Of a DNA stretch of 32,455 nucleotides, positions 1 through 7,803 are shown piece after piece. The notes beneath the pieces were generated by a model, which made no database searches, was not told the origin of the DNA, and worked only from the letters and a program-made list of their open reading frames with translations. Position 1 is the first letter of the stretch, and every line of letters begins with the position of its first letter. The translations under genes and the position numbers were made by a program. The stretch spans positions 1 to 32,455 of the forward strand of contig CAMCYK010000042.1 in NCBI GenBank assembly GCA_945883695.1, written 5' to 3'. Source of the DNA: Akkermansia muciniphila. GTDB lineage: Bacteria > Verrucomicrobiota > Verrucomicrobiia > Verrucomicrobiales > Akkermansiaceae.

Positions 1-1056
1 CTTCAGCTCTTCAAGGAAGGCCTTGCCGGTCTTCCTCGCGTATTCGGTGCCGTAGTGGTCGCCGAAATGGAGGACGCGGGTCCAGCCGTCGATCGCTTGC
101 TGCTTCAAGTCGGCGCTGTCCTTGATCAGAGCGCGGACTTCGGCCATCACGGCATCCACCGTGGCCTCGTCGTTGGTCGGCTTGATGAAGCGCCGCAGCA
201 GACCTTGCAAGGCGGGGTCGGTCGGCACGGCGCCGGGAAAAGGATCCTTGCCGGCGCCCGCGTCCGCCGGCGGGGTATCGCGGCGGGCGGGCCCCGCCGC
301 GCCGCCGCGGTTCGCCGCGAGTTCGGCGCGCAGGCTCTGGACCTCGCCGATCAGGGCTTGTACGGCACCGCGAAGTCCCTCCTCGCTGTTCAGGTCGAAT
401 TTCGTGAGATCAACCGGCGGCGCCATGTTTCCCCCGCGCCGCATGCCGCCGCCATCCCGGCCACCGCCGTTGCGGGCCATGTGGCGCTGGTTCAGTTCCC
501 CGACGGTCGGCGGATTGGCGTCGCCGGTGAGTTTGGCGAGTGCTTCCAATACTTTCGGAGCGTCCGCGATGCCCGGCTGCACCAGCGTGAAGTTCGCGGT
601 GACCGTGTTGTCCTTCGCGGTGACGATGGTCATCAGGCACTCCTTGTTCAGCCCGTAGTTGCCGGGCCCCTCGGCACCGTCCAGCGACAAACCGACCCGC
701 GCGCCCAGCTTCAGCGAGCCCGCCGCGGCTTTCACCCGTTGCTCGCCCTCCAGGCGGTCGGAAGCGAGGAAGATGACCTCCGTCTTCAACGCATCGCCGC
801 GCAGCGCGCCGTATTCATCCACCACCCGCAGCAGCGGCATCATCGAGCGCTCCATGCCGTGCATGAAGACCAGGGCCGTGGCCGCGCCGCCGTTGCCGGC
901 GATCACGTCGCGTTCCTTGCCGGCGTTCGCCCCGCTGATCTCGACCACTTTGAATGGAGTGGTCTTTTCCCCGGTCTGCGGGCCGGAGAACACGGGATCG
1001 GCCGCGTTCACGACGGCGAGGAGGGAAAGGGAGAGCGCGAGGGATCGGAATCTCAT
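1..1056 (-). CDS. exported protein with thioredoxin-like N-terminal domain (3' truncated by window edge)
   Basis: The frame is open from ATG at 1056-1054 to base 1, giving 352 codons with no stop, so the C-terminus lies outside the window. Residues 1-19 are a signal peptide (MRFRSLALSLSLLAVVNAA). Residues about 35-178 alternate strands and helices with segments such as ALVFMHGMERSMMPLL and TEVIFLASD, then DGAEGPGNYGLNKECLMTIV. This reminds me of redoxin/thioredoxin-fold proteins of Planctomycetes and Verrucomicrobia, but there is no CxxC and only one cysteine (140). Residues 195-212 are a Gly/Arg/Met-rich linker, and 225-352 look alpha-helical. The likely location is periplasm or outer envelope, with a non-redox scaffold or binding role. 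Function is unknown. It is the last gene before a repeat-rich spacer and shares no obvious operon. Confidence 0.75.
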   Translation of the reverse strand, partial: MRFRSLALSLSLLAVVNAADPVFSGPQTGEKTTPFKVVEISGANAGKERDVIAGNGGAATALVFMHGMERSMMPLLRVVDEYGALRGDALKTEVIFLASDRLEGEQRVKAAAGSLKLGARVGLSLDGAEGPGNYGLNKECLMTIVTAKDNTVTANFTLVQPGIADAPKVLEALAKLTGDANPPTVGELNQRHMARNGGGRDGGGMRRGGNMAPPVDLTKFDLNSEEGLRGAVQALIGEVQSLRAELAANRGGAAGPARRDTPPADAGAGKDPFPGAVPTDPALQGLLRRFIKPTNDEATVDAVMAEVRALIKDSADLKQQAIDGWTRVLHFGDHYGTEYARKTGKAFLEELK

Positions 1057-1135
1057 GACAGGATGGAAGGCGGGCGATCCCGTGGGGGCAAGAGAAAGTC
1101 GCGGGGGCGGAGATTCCGCAGGCGGCAGGGTCGCC

Positions 1136-1255
1136 AAGGTAGGGTCGGCCGCCCTCGGCCGACCTGAGCGGTCCCTCGCGGCCCGCTTCACCTCGAGGGC
1201 AGCAGCGACCTTCCCGTCGCTTCGCGGACGAGCGAGGGCGCGTCGTCCCTACCTT
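1136..1255. repeat. palindromic intergenic repeat, family A, copy 1
   Basis: A 120 bp unit begins AAGGTAGGGTCGGCCGCCCT and ends AGGGCGCGTCGTCCCTACCTT in inverted form, so its ends pair with each other. The interior holds smaller GC-rich dyads. A near-identical copy starts 162 bp downstream. It lies in a 416 bp stretch without a gene between two minus-strand genes. It carries no ORF with protein character and is probably a non-autonomous MITE/REP-like element. Confidence 0.75.
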
Positions 1256-1297
1256 TCGCGACCGGAGGTCGCTCAATTCCCGCGACCGCAGGTCGCC

Positions 1298-1418
1298 AAG
1301 GTAGGGTCGGACGCCCTCGGCCGACCGGGCCGGTCCCCGGCAGCCCGCTTCACCTCGAAGGGCAGTCGCGACCTTCCCGTCGCTTCGCGGACGAGCGAGG
1401 GCGCGTCGTCCCTACCTT
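1298..1418. repeat. palindromic intergenic repeat, family A, copy 2
   Basis: A 121 bp second copy of the unit at 1136-1255, with the same AAGGTAGGGTCGG... and ...CGTCCCTACCTT ends and the same core around CTTCCCGTCGCTTCGCGGAC. The copies differ at scattered bases and small indels, which suggests tandem duplication some time ago. Short GGTCGC-rich tracts separate and flank the copies. The remainder of 1057-1472 shows nothing else recognisable. Confidence 0.75.
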
Positions 1419-1472
1419 GCCGCCGCAGGCGGTTCGCGGTGGGTCGCGAGACGCGCAACTTGCAAGGTCGCG

Positions 1473-2393
1473 CTACTTCGCTCCCCACTCGGCGAAGCCG
1501 AGGGCGTCGAGCTTGGCGAGGAGGGCGTCGACTTGCTCCGCGCTTGGATTTCCCAGGGGCAGGCGGGCGGGGCCGACGGGGACGCCGAGGCGGGTCATCA
1601 GGGCTTTGGCGGTGCCGAGGAAGCCGGTGGCGGCGATGGCGTCAATCATCGCGATCGAGACGGATTGCAAGCGGCGCGCTCCGGCGAGGTCGCCGCGGTC
1701 GAAGGCGGCGATCAGGTCGCGGTAAAGTTGCGGGCACCAGTTGTAGGTCGAGCCGACGCCGCCGCGGGCACCGGTGGCGAGGGCGGCGACCAGCATTTCA
1801 TCGACGCCCCAGGGAAGATCGAAGCGGTCGCCGGCGACGTCGAGGCTGCGGCGGTAGGAGACGAGGTCGGGATTGGTGAACTTGATGCCGGCGAGGGTCG
1901 GGATGCGGGCGGGGGCTTCGGCGAGGAATCGTTCCATCGGGAAGGAGACGCCGGTGAGCACCGGGATGTCGTAGTAGTAGAAGGGGGTCGCCGGGGCGGC
2001 GGCGGCGATGGCGGCGCAGGTGTCGATCAGGGCGGAGAGGCTGGCCGGCTTGAAATAGGACGGGGCGAGCGCGCTGATGGCGGTGAAGCCGAGGGCTTCC
2101 GCGCGGCGGGCGAGGGTCTTGGCGTCTTCGACGCAATTGCCGCCGACGTGGCCGATCACCGACAGCCCGTGCGCCGGCGCGGCGGCGGCCCAGGCGTCGT
2201 AGAGGGCGAGCCGCTCGGGGCATGTTAGAGAGTGGGACTCGCCGGTGGAGCCGGTGATGAAGACGGTGCGGATGCCGTTGGCGGCGAGGAAGGCGGCTTG
2301 GGTCGGAACGACTTCCGGTGCCAGCGAGCCATCCGCGTGGAAGGGCGAATGGGCGGCGGCGACGAGTTCGTGGAGCGGGAGAAGCGGGGTCAT
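1473..2393 (-). CDS. nanA: N-acetylneuraminate lyase-like class I aldolase (DHDPS/NAL family)
   Basis: A 306-residue TIM-barrel aldolase of the dihydrodipicolinate synthase/N-acetylneuraminate lyase family. Visible are the GSTGE phosphate/carboxylate loop (48-52), tyrosines of FYYYDIP (139-141), and the Schiff-base lysine in GIKFTNPDL (Lys171). That spacing and length match NanA, which cleaves sialic acid to ManNAc and pyruvate in the cytosol. I chose ATG 2393 (MTPLLPLHEL), not the ORF's earlier start, because family members begin there. The upstream gene on the same strand is a NanM-like kelch protein 79 bp away, which supports a sialic-acid or related ketodeoxy-acid role. KDG aldolase or DHDPS activity cannot be excluded. 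A TCTAACA word (rare Leu/Thr codons) lies inside the gene just after GSTGE, and another lies in the leader. Confidence 0.85.
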   Translation of the reverse strand: MTPLLPLHELVAAAHSPFHADGSLAPEVVPTQAAFLAANGIRTVFITGSTGESHSLTCPERLALYDAWAAAAPAHGLSVIGHVGGNCVEDAKTLARRAEALGFTAISALAPSYFKPASLSALIDTCAAIAAAAPATPFYYYDIPVLTGVSFPMERFLAEAPARIPTLAGIKFTNPDLVSYRRSLDVAGDRFDLPWGVDEMLVAALATGARGGVGSTYNWCPQLYRDLIAAFDRGDLAGARRLQSVSIAMIDAIAATGFLGTAKALMTRLGVPVGPARLPLGNPSAEQVDALLAKLDALGFAEWGAK

Positions 2394-2472
2394 GGATTCA
2401 ACGGGAGAGGGCTTGTCTAACAGTTTTTTCCGCGCGACCACCCGCCGGGGACGGTGGCAAGTTTGGCGTCGG

Positions 2473-3549
2473 TCACGGGCTTGCGGCGGGCGGGGTGAAG
2501 AGGAAGACCTGCGGGGTGCGGACGCCGGGTTTCACCTCGCCATTGAAAAACACGAAGCCGTCCCGCCACGGGGCGGTCGGCAGGGTCACGGGCGCGGGAA
2601 GGTCGAGTTGGCCGGCGGGCGACCAGGTGTCGCGGTCAAGGTCGTAGCGGAGGATTTCCCGGGTGAAACCGGCATGCGCGGCGGGCGAGGGGAGCCCGGT
2701 TTGCAGGCCATCGTCGCCGGAGACGATGAACAGCGAACGGCCGCGGACCGGGGCGGGCGAGGCGGCGGCGACCGCGGCGCGCGGGAGGTCGGCGAGGCGG
2801 GTCCACCTGCCGTCGGCGAACTTCCAGGCCTCGCGGAGGTAAGTGCGGACGGGCTTGCCGGCGGCATCGGGTGCCAGCGAGCAGCCGCCGGCGAGGATCA
2901 AGGCGTCGCCGAGCGCCGCGGCGGTGGCCAGCATGCGGCCGGCGGCGGGAAGCGGCGGCCGGGATTGCCAGCCCTGGTCCCGCGCTGTTAGATCGAGCGA
3001 CCAATGGCCGGCGGTCGCGCCGGTGGAGTCCGGCTTTTCGATGCCGCCGCACAGGTGGATCCGCTGGCCGACCCGCGCGCCGGCCATCTGGGCGAGCGGC
3101 ACGGGGAGATCGGGCAGGGATTTGAAGGCGGGCTTGCCGTCGGCGAGGGTGAGCAGGGAGACGCGGCGGGAGTGCGCCGTCGCGTCGCTGCCGCCGATCA
3201 GGATCACGCCGTCGGGCAGGGTCAGCGACAGCCCGTAGCCGAGGGGGGACGGGAGCGTGCCGATTTCCTTCCAAGGGGCGTCCGGTGTGGCCAGATCGAG
3301 GGCGAAGAGGCGGTCGTGCCAGACTTTCTTGCCGCCGTCCCACGGCATGATGCCGTCGGGGAAGTTCGCCCCGCCGCCGGCGATCAGGTGCCCGCGGTGG
3401 ACGCCGGCGAAGGCCCCGGCGAAACCGATGGCATCGGGCACCGCGGGCAGCGGCCGGACCGCCGCGGGGTCGGCATGGAGCGCGGTGGCCGCGGCCAGAG
3501 CGGCGGCGGCGGCGAGCGGGCGGGAGAGGGACGGTGGCACCGCGATCAT
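2473..3549 (-). CDS. exported kelch-repeat protein, N-acetylneuraminate epimerase (NanM)-like
   Basis: A 358-residue protein from ATG 3549, with a hydrophobic signal sequence at about residues 8-26 ending near ALHADPA. The rest is a beta-propeller pattern with kelch double-glycines at about 58-60 (IAGGG), 119-120 (LIGGS), 168-169 (LCGGI) and 221-222 (LAGGC). Trp/Arg positions between blades fit galactose-oxidase/kelch proteins. Length and context (upstream of and co-directional with a NanA-like lyase) fit the periplasmic sialic-acid mutarotase NanM, which turns alpha- into beta-Neu5Ac. Assignment from context is an inference; many Verrucomicrobiota kelch proteins have no known substrate. An ORF extends 77 codons further upstream, but that part has no signal sequence and overlaps the divergent promoter region. 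Confidence 0.75.
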   Translation of the reverse strand: MIAVPPSLSRPLAAAAALAAATALHADPAAVRPLPAVPDAIGFAGAFAGVHRGHLIAGGGANFPDGIMPWDGGKKVWHDRLFALDLATPDAPWKEIGTLPSPLGYGLSLTLPDGVILIGGSDATAHSRRVSLLTLADGKPAFKSLPDLPVPLAQMAGARVGQRIHLCGGIEKPDSTGATAGHWSLDLTARDQGWQSRPPLPAAGRMLATAAALGDALILAGGCSLAPDAAGKPVRTYLREAWKFADGRWTRLADLPRAAVAAASPAPVRGRSLFIVSGDDGLQTGLPSPAAHAGFTREILRYDLDRDTWSPAGQLDLPAPVTLPTAPWRDGFVFFNGEVKPGVRTPQVFLFTPPAASP

Positions 3550-3697
3550 TCCGACAGAAGCCGCCCTCGGGTGGCAAGCGGCATGTTGGCTTGGCGGAAA
3601 AGAACCCGCGTGGCAGGACCCGCGTCTGCTGGCGCGGGCCGAGCCGTCGAAACCGGTTGCTAGATCTTCGCGGCCCGCGGCGTTATGACCGGCTTCG

Positions 3698-5305
3698 ATG
3701 AAAGCGCTTTTCCTGCTCCTGTTTCCCCTCCTGCTGCACGCCGCCGAACCGCGGGTCCTGTTCCTCGGCGACAGCATCACCTATGACGGGCGCTGGGCCA
3801 CCGGGGTCGAGTCGGCGCTGCGGACGACGCCGGCGTTTGAGAAGGCGGAGATTGTCAACGCCGGGCTGCCGAGCGAGACGGCGTCCGGGTTGTCCGAGCC
3901 CGGCCACGCCGGCGGCAAATTCCCGCGGCCCTGCGTCCACGAGCGGCTCCAGCGGGTGCTCGACGGCTTCGAGCCGACGCTGGTGATCGCCTGCTACGGG
4001 ATGAACGACGGGATTTATCTCCCGGCCGATCCCGCCCGCACGGAAGCCTTTCAAAAGGGGATCGCCACGCTGAAGGGCGAGGTCGAGAAGGCCGGGGCGC
4101 GGATCATCTTCGTGACGCCGCCCTTGTTCCAGGCCGACATGCCCGTGCCGGATGCGGCGCGCTACGATGCGGTGCTCGACGGCTACGCGGCGTGGTTGGT
4201 TTCCCAAAAATCCGGGGGGTGGGAGGTGGTGGACATCCGGCCTTCTCTGCGGGAGTCGGTCGCGAAGGCGAAGGCGGCGGATCCGGCGTTCGTATTCGCG
4301 GGTGACGGGATCCATCCCGGCGACGAGGGGCATCGGTTCGTGGCCCGGGCGGTCTGCGACGGGTTGTGGCCGGTGTTGAAACTGCCCGGCGAGCCGCGGA
4401 TCGCGGAGGGCAAGGCGTTCGCGACGATGCGGGAGGCCCAGGAGCTCCTGAAGCTCGCCTGGCTGGGGGAGACCAAGCACCTGCGGCCGGGGATTCCGGC
4501 GGGCTTGCCGGTGGCGGCGGCGCGGCCGCGTGCCGCGAAGCTGGTGGCCAATCACGGCGCTGCCATGACCCTGAAGGAGTCCGAGTGGAAGGGTTACGGC
4601 AGGATCGATTTCCGCTTCGAAGGCCGCCCCGCGCTGCTGGTCCGGCCGAAGTCGCCCGCGCCCGGCAAGCCGTGGATCTGGCGCACGGAGTTCTTCGGAC
4701 ACGAACCGCAGGCGGACCTGGCCCTGCTCGAACGCGGCTTCCATGTCGCCTACCTTGACCTGCAAGATTTGTATGGAGCGCCGGTGGCGATGAGCGCGAT
4801 GGATCGTTTCCATACCCATCTCTCCGAAGAACACGGGCTTTCCAACCGGATGGTGCTCGAGGGTTTCAGCCGCGGCGGTCTGTATGCCTTCAACTGGGGG
4901 GCGCTGCGGCCGCTGCTGGTCGCCGGGATTTATGTCGACGCCCCGGTTTGTGATTTCAAGAGCTGGCCCGGCGGCAAGGGCAAGGGTCCGGGATCCGCAG
5001 GCGACTGGCAGAAGCTGCTCAAGGCCTACGGCTTCAAAAGCGAGGACGAGGCGCTGGCGTGGAAGATGAATCCGGTGGACCGGCTCGAGCCGCTGGCGAA
5101 GGCGGGCGTGCCGGTGTTCGCGGTGATCGGGGATGCCGACGAGGTGGTTCCGGTGAGCGAGAACATCGACCGGGTGGAGAAGCGCTACCGCGAGCTGGGC
5201 GGGCCCATCGAGGTGATCCGCAAGCCGGGCGGCAAGCATCACCCGCACAGCCTGCAGGACCCGGCGCCGATCGTGGACTTCGCGGTGAAGGCGGTGGCAC
5301 GCTGA
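3698..5305 (+). CDS. exported two-domain esterase: SGNH hydrolase fused to alpha/beta hydrolase
   Basis: 535 residues. Signal peptide 1-16 (MKALFLLLFPLLLHAA). The N-terminal SGNH/GDSL domain (about 17-225) has block I FLGDSIT (Ser26), block III GMND (101-104) and block V GDGIHP (Asp203, His206). The C-terminal domain (about 285-535) is an alpha/beta hydrolase with nucleophile elbow GFSRGG (Ser391), acid loop IGDADEVVP (Asp479/481) and a His-rich GGKHHPHS motif (His514-517). Both catalytic sets look complete, so this is a bifunctional exported hydrolase. It is divergent from the kelch/NanA pair, so sialate O-acetyl-ester removal is an attractive role, but other carbohydrate esters are equally possible. 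A rho-independent terminator follows at 5321. Confidence 0.85.
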   Translation: MKALFLLLFPLLLHAAEPRVLFLGDSITYDGRWATGVESALRTTPAFEKAEIVNAGLPSETASGLSEPGHAGGKFPRPCVHERLQRVLDGFEPTLVIACYGMNDGIYLPADPARTEAFQKGIATLKGEVEKAGARIIFVTPPLFQADMPVPDAARYDAVLDGYAAWLVSQKSGGWEVVDIRPSLRESVAKAKAADPAFVFAGDGIHPGDEGHRFVARAVCDGLWPVLKLPGEPRIAEGKAFATMREAQELLKLAWLGETKHLRPGIPAGLPVAAARPRAAKLVANHGAAMTLKESEWKGYGRIDFRFEGRPALLVRPKSPAPGKPWIWRTEFFGHEPQADLALLERGFHVAYLDLQDLYGAPVAMSAMDRFHTHLSEEHGLSNRMVLEGFSRGGLYAFNWGALRPLLVAGIYVDAPVCDFKSWPGGKGKGPGSAGDWQKLLKAYGFKSEDEALAWKMNPVDRLEPLAKAGVPVFAVIGDADEVVPVSENIDRVEKRYRELGGPIEVIRKPGGKHHPHSLQDPAPIVDFAVKAVAR

Positions 5306-5320
5306 GTCCGGACACGAAAA

Positions 5321-5356
5321 CACCGCCCGGGGTCGCCGTCCCGAGCGGTGCTTTTC
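5321..5356 (+). terminator. rho-independent terminator after the esterase gene
   Basis: Stem CACCGCCCGGG pairs with CCCGAGCGGTG (one mismatch) around an 8 nt loop, followed by CTTTTC. It starts 16 bp after the stop of the SGNH/alpha-beta hydrolase gene. The A-rich GAAAA before it could let it act from the other side too. Confidence 0.75.
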
Positions 5357-5632
5357 ATTCGGACCGGAGCCGGCTCTGCAGCGGCTCCGGAGATGTCCGG
5401 AGATCCTGCCCTCCGGGGAACCCCCGAGCGCCGTGGGGGGAGTAGCGGTGCTCGGGGGAGTCTCCCGGAGGGAGAGAGTGGGGAAATCCGTGGCGGCGTG
5501 TGACGGCCGACACGTGGAGATTGCCCCGGTTCCGGGGATTCCGCTATTACGCCATCGCGGGTGACAGGCCGGCCAAAGAAACCCGCGTGTCCGTCGGCAT
5601 GTCGCTTCAAGGCGACACGCCACCCGGGCGGC
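5357..5632. other. gene-free spacer with two further hairpins
   Basis: No credible ORF. CTCCGGA-GATG-TCCGGAG (5385-5402) is a perfect 7 bp hairpin. It is followed by a long imperfect hairpin (5410-5471) in which CCTCCGGGGAACCCCCGAGC pairs with GCTCGGGGGAGTCTCCCGGAGG, loop about 5434-5444. A small TGTCGC/GCGACA dyad (5600-5617) lies 16 bp beyond the hemW stop and might help end the minus-strand transcript, although no T-run follows. The remainder shows nothing I recognise. Confidence 0.5.
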
Positions 5633-6718
5633 TCACGCCAGCTCGGCGGCGATGGGGTCGACGAGGGCGGAGCCGGCGAGGGTGAGGACCAGGCTTTCGC
5701 CGAGGGTCCCGGCGAGACCGAGGTCTTGCAGGCGGGCGATGGCGGCGGGATCGAGGAGGGCGAGCGGCACGCCTTCGTCGGTGCGGAGCATCAGCGCGAT
5801 GCGTTCGAGGCGGCGCTGGCCGGCGTCGAGCGATTCGCTTTCGGCGATCGCGTTGCCGAGCGAGTTCACCATCCGGACGTAGGCGGCGGTGTCGGGGATG
5901 TTCTTGGAGCGGGTGCCACCGAGGGTCGAGACGGCGGAGGGGCCGAGGCCGAGGTAGTCCTCGCCGCGCCAGTAGCCGCGGTTGTGGGAGGAGCGGTGGC
6001 CGGGGCGGGCGTAGTTCGAGGTCTCGTAGTGCTCGAAACCGGCGGCTGTTAGAAGGTCGTGGGCGAGGTGGAACTGCGAGGCGTCCCGGTCCTCGTCGGC
6101 GTTGAGGTCGCCGCGCTTGAGGCCCTCGAAGAAGGCGGTGTCCTCCTCGTAGGTGAGGTTGTAGGCCGATATGTGGTCGGGCTGCAGGGCGATGGCGGTT
6201 TCCAGGGTCCGCCGCCAGTCGTCGAAGGAGAGCCCGGGGATGGAGAACATCAGGTCGATGTTCACCGCCGGCATCCCGGCCTCGCGCAGGGTGCGGACCG
6301 ACTCGGCGGCCTGGGCGGGGTCGTGCTCGCGGCCGAGGGTTTCCAAGACATGCGGGGCGAAGGACTGGATGCCGAGCGAGACGCGGGTAACGCCGAGTTC
6401 GCCGAACAGCCGCGCTTTGGCGACGTCGAAGGTGGCGGGGTTGGCCTCCAGCGTGACCTCGTCGAGCGCGGGGAGGTCGAGGATTTCACCGAGCCCGCCG
6501 AAGAGTTTGCGGAGGTGGGTCGGCGAGAGCATCGAGGGCGTGCCGCCGCCGAGGTAGAGGGTGCGGGGTTTCTCCGGGAGGCTGGCGACGCGCTGGCGGG
6601 CCTCCTCTAACAGGGCATCGATGAACGCGCCGACCGGCGTGTCGCCCGGGGTGTGCTTGTAGAACGAGCAGTAGGGGCAGACCCGGTGGCAGAAGGGGAT
6701 GTGGAGGTAGAGGAGCAT
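5633..6718 (-). CDS. hemW: HemW-like radical SAM protein (coproporphyrinogen oxidase-like heme chaperone)
   Basis: 361 residues. The radical-SAM cluster motif CHRVCPYCSF at 10-19 gives CxxxCxxC (Cys10, 14, 17), and GGGTPSML follows at about 58-65. The C-terminal part has NRGYWRGEDYLGLGPSAVS, typical of HemW/HemN-like proteins. Its length suits HemW rather than true HemN (about 450 aa), so I call it the heme chaperone that delivers heme to respiratory proteins. ATG 6718 overlaps the TGA of glpX by one base (TGATG), implying translational coupling. The apparent earlier codon at 6721 is TTG and lies inside glpX. Two TGTTAGA/TCTAACA words occur within the gene, at 6047 and 6606. Confidence 0.9.
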   Translation of the reverse strand: MLLYLHIPFCHRVCPYCSFYKHTPGDTPVGAFIDALLEEARQRVASLPEKPRTLYLGGGTPSMLSPTHLRKLFGGLGEILDLPALDEVTLEANPATFDVAKARLFGELGVTRVSLGIQSFAPHVLETLGREHDPAQAAESVRTLREAGMPAVNIDLMFSIPGLSFDDWRRTLETAIALQPDHISAYNLTYEEDTAFFEGLKRGDLNADEDRDASQFHLAHDLLTAAGFEHYETSNYARPGHRSSHNRGYWRGEDYLGLGPSAVSTLGGTRSKNIPDTAAYVRMVNSLGNAIAESESLDAGQRRLERIALMLRTDEGVPLALLDPAAIARLQDLGLAGTLGESLVLTLAGSALVDPIAAELA

Positions 6719-7767
6719 CAATCCAGCAACAGCACCTCGGCGTTCTTGGACCGGAGCCGGAAAGACTTGGCGGAGAGGTCGTGGGCGGCCTTGATCGAGC
6801 GGACGGTGCGGCTTTTCACCCGCATCAGCACGGAGTGGGTGCGGGCGATGTTGCCGCTGACCTCGACGCCGCGGAGCAGCGGGCTGTCGGAGATCCCGGT
6901 GGCGCTGAAGAGGATGCGGTCGCCCTTGGCGAGGTCCTTCGAGAGGTACACGCGGTCGAGCAGGTGGCCGTAGCCCTCGGCGATCAGCACGCGCTTCTCG
7001 AGGCTGTCCTTGGGCCAGATCTTCGCCTGCAGGCCACCGCCGAGACAGCGCAGGCCGGCGGCGGAAAGCACGCCTTCCGGCGCACCGCCGATCCCGAGGT
7101 AAAGGTCGACGTTGCTCTCGGGCAGCGCGGGCGCGATGGCCGCGGCGATGTCGCCATCGGAAATCATCCGCAGCTTGGCGCCGCTGCGGCGGACGGCATC
7201 GATGTAGGGTTGGTTGCGGTCGCGATCGAGGACCATCACCACGATGTCGCGGATGTCTTTCTCGAGGATCTTCGCGGTGATCTTGATGACTTCCTCGGTC
7301 GGGGCCTCGATGCTGATCGGCAGTTTTGGATCCGCCATGAAGGCGCGCCGGACCTTTTCGGGATAGGCGAGCTTGTCGAGGTAGAAGGCGGGGATGTCTT
7401 CCAGCGCGTTCGCCTCGCCGTCGACCGGGATGGCGGCGGCGATGCAGGACACGGAGTTCGCCATCCCCTTCGAGACATTGGTGGTGCCGTCGACGGGATC
7501 GAGCGCGATGTGAAACTGCGGCGCGCCTTCGGCCCAGGTGCCGACCTTCTCGCCTTTGAAAATGCCGGGGGCCTCGTCCTTGATCCCTTCGCCGATGACG
7601 ACTTCGCCGCGCATGTCCATCAGGTCGAACATGCCACGGATGGCGTCGCAGGCGGCGGCGTCGGCGGCTTCCTTCTCGCCGCGGCCCATCCAGCGGTGGG
7701 CGACGATGGCGGCTCCCTCCGTCGCGCGGAGGAAGTCCATTTCAAAGATGCGTTCGGGGTCGATCAT
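6718..7767 (-). CDS. glpX: class II fructose-1,6-bisphosphatase
   Basis: 349 residues, the usual size for GlpX. Motifs visible are GEVVIGEGIKDEAP (54-67), the metal-binding DPVDGTTNVSKG (90-101) and, further on, SDGDIAAAIAP and GIGGAPEGVL, all hallmarks of class II FBPase. It hydrolyses fructose 1,6-bisphosphate to fructose 6-phosphate in the cytosol during gluconeogenesis. It starts 36 bp after the rhaB stop and overlaps hemW, so it is probably in one transcript deoR-rhaB-glpX-hemW. This placement makes metabolic sense: rhamnose breakdown supplies DHAP, and cells on deoxysugars need FBPase to make hexose phosphate. Confidence 0.93.
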   Translation of the reverse strand: MIDPERIFEMDFLRATEGAAIVAHRWMGRGEKEAADAAACDAIRGMFDLMDMRGEVVIGEGIKDEAPGIFKGEKVGTWAEGAPQFHIALDPVDGTTNVSKGMANSVSCIAAAIPVDGEANALEDIPAFYLDKLAYPEKVRRAFMADPKLPISIEAPTEEVIKITAKILEKDIRDIVVMVLDRDRNQPYIDAVRRSGAKLRMISDGDIAAAIAPALPESNVDLYLGIGGAPEGVLSAAGLRCLGGGLQAKIWPKDSLEKRVLIAEGYGHLLDRVYLSKDLAKGDRILFSATGISDSPLLRGVEVSGNIARTHSVLMRVKSRTVRSIKAAHDLSAKSFRLRSKNAEVLLLD

Positions 7768-7803
7768 GGGGAGGCGGGTATGCAGGTTGCGGGCCGGGAT
7801 GGC

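Noticed and set aside
55..1167. Long plus-strand ORFs antisense to the first gene
   Set aside because: Arg/Gly/His-rich shadow translation in a GC-rich region; the minus frame has a signal peptide and natural composition.
1136..1418. CRISPR array
   Set aside because: Only two long palindromic copies with no short repeat-spacer rhythm and no cas genes.
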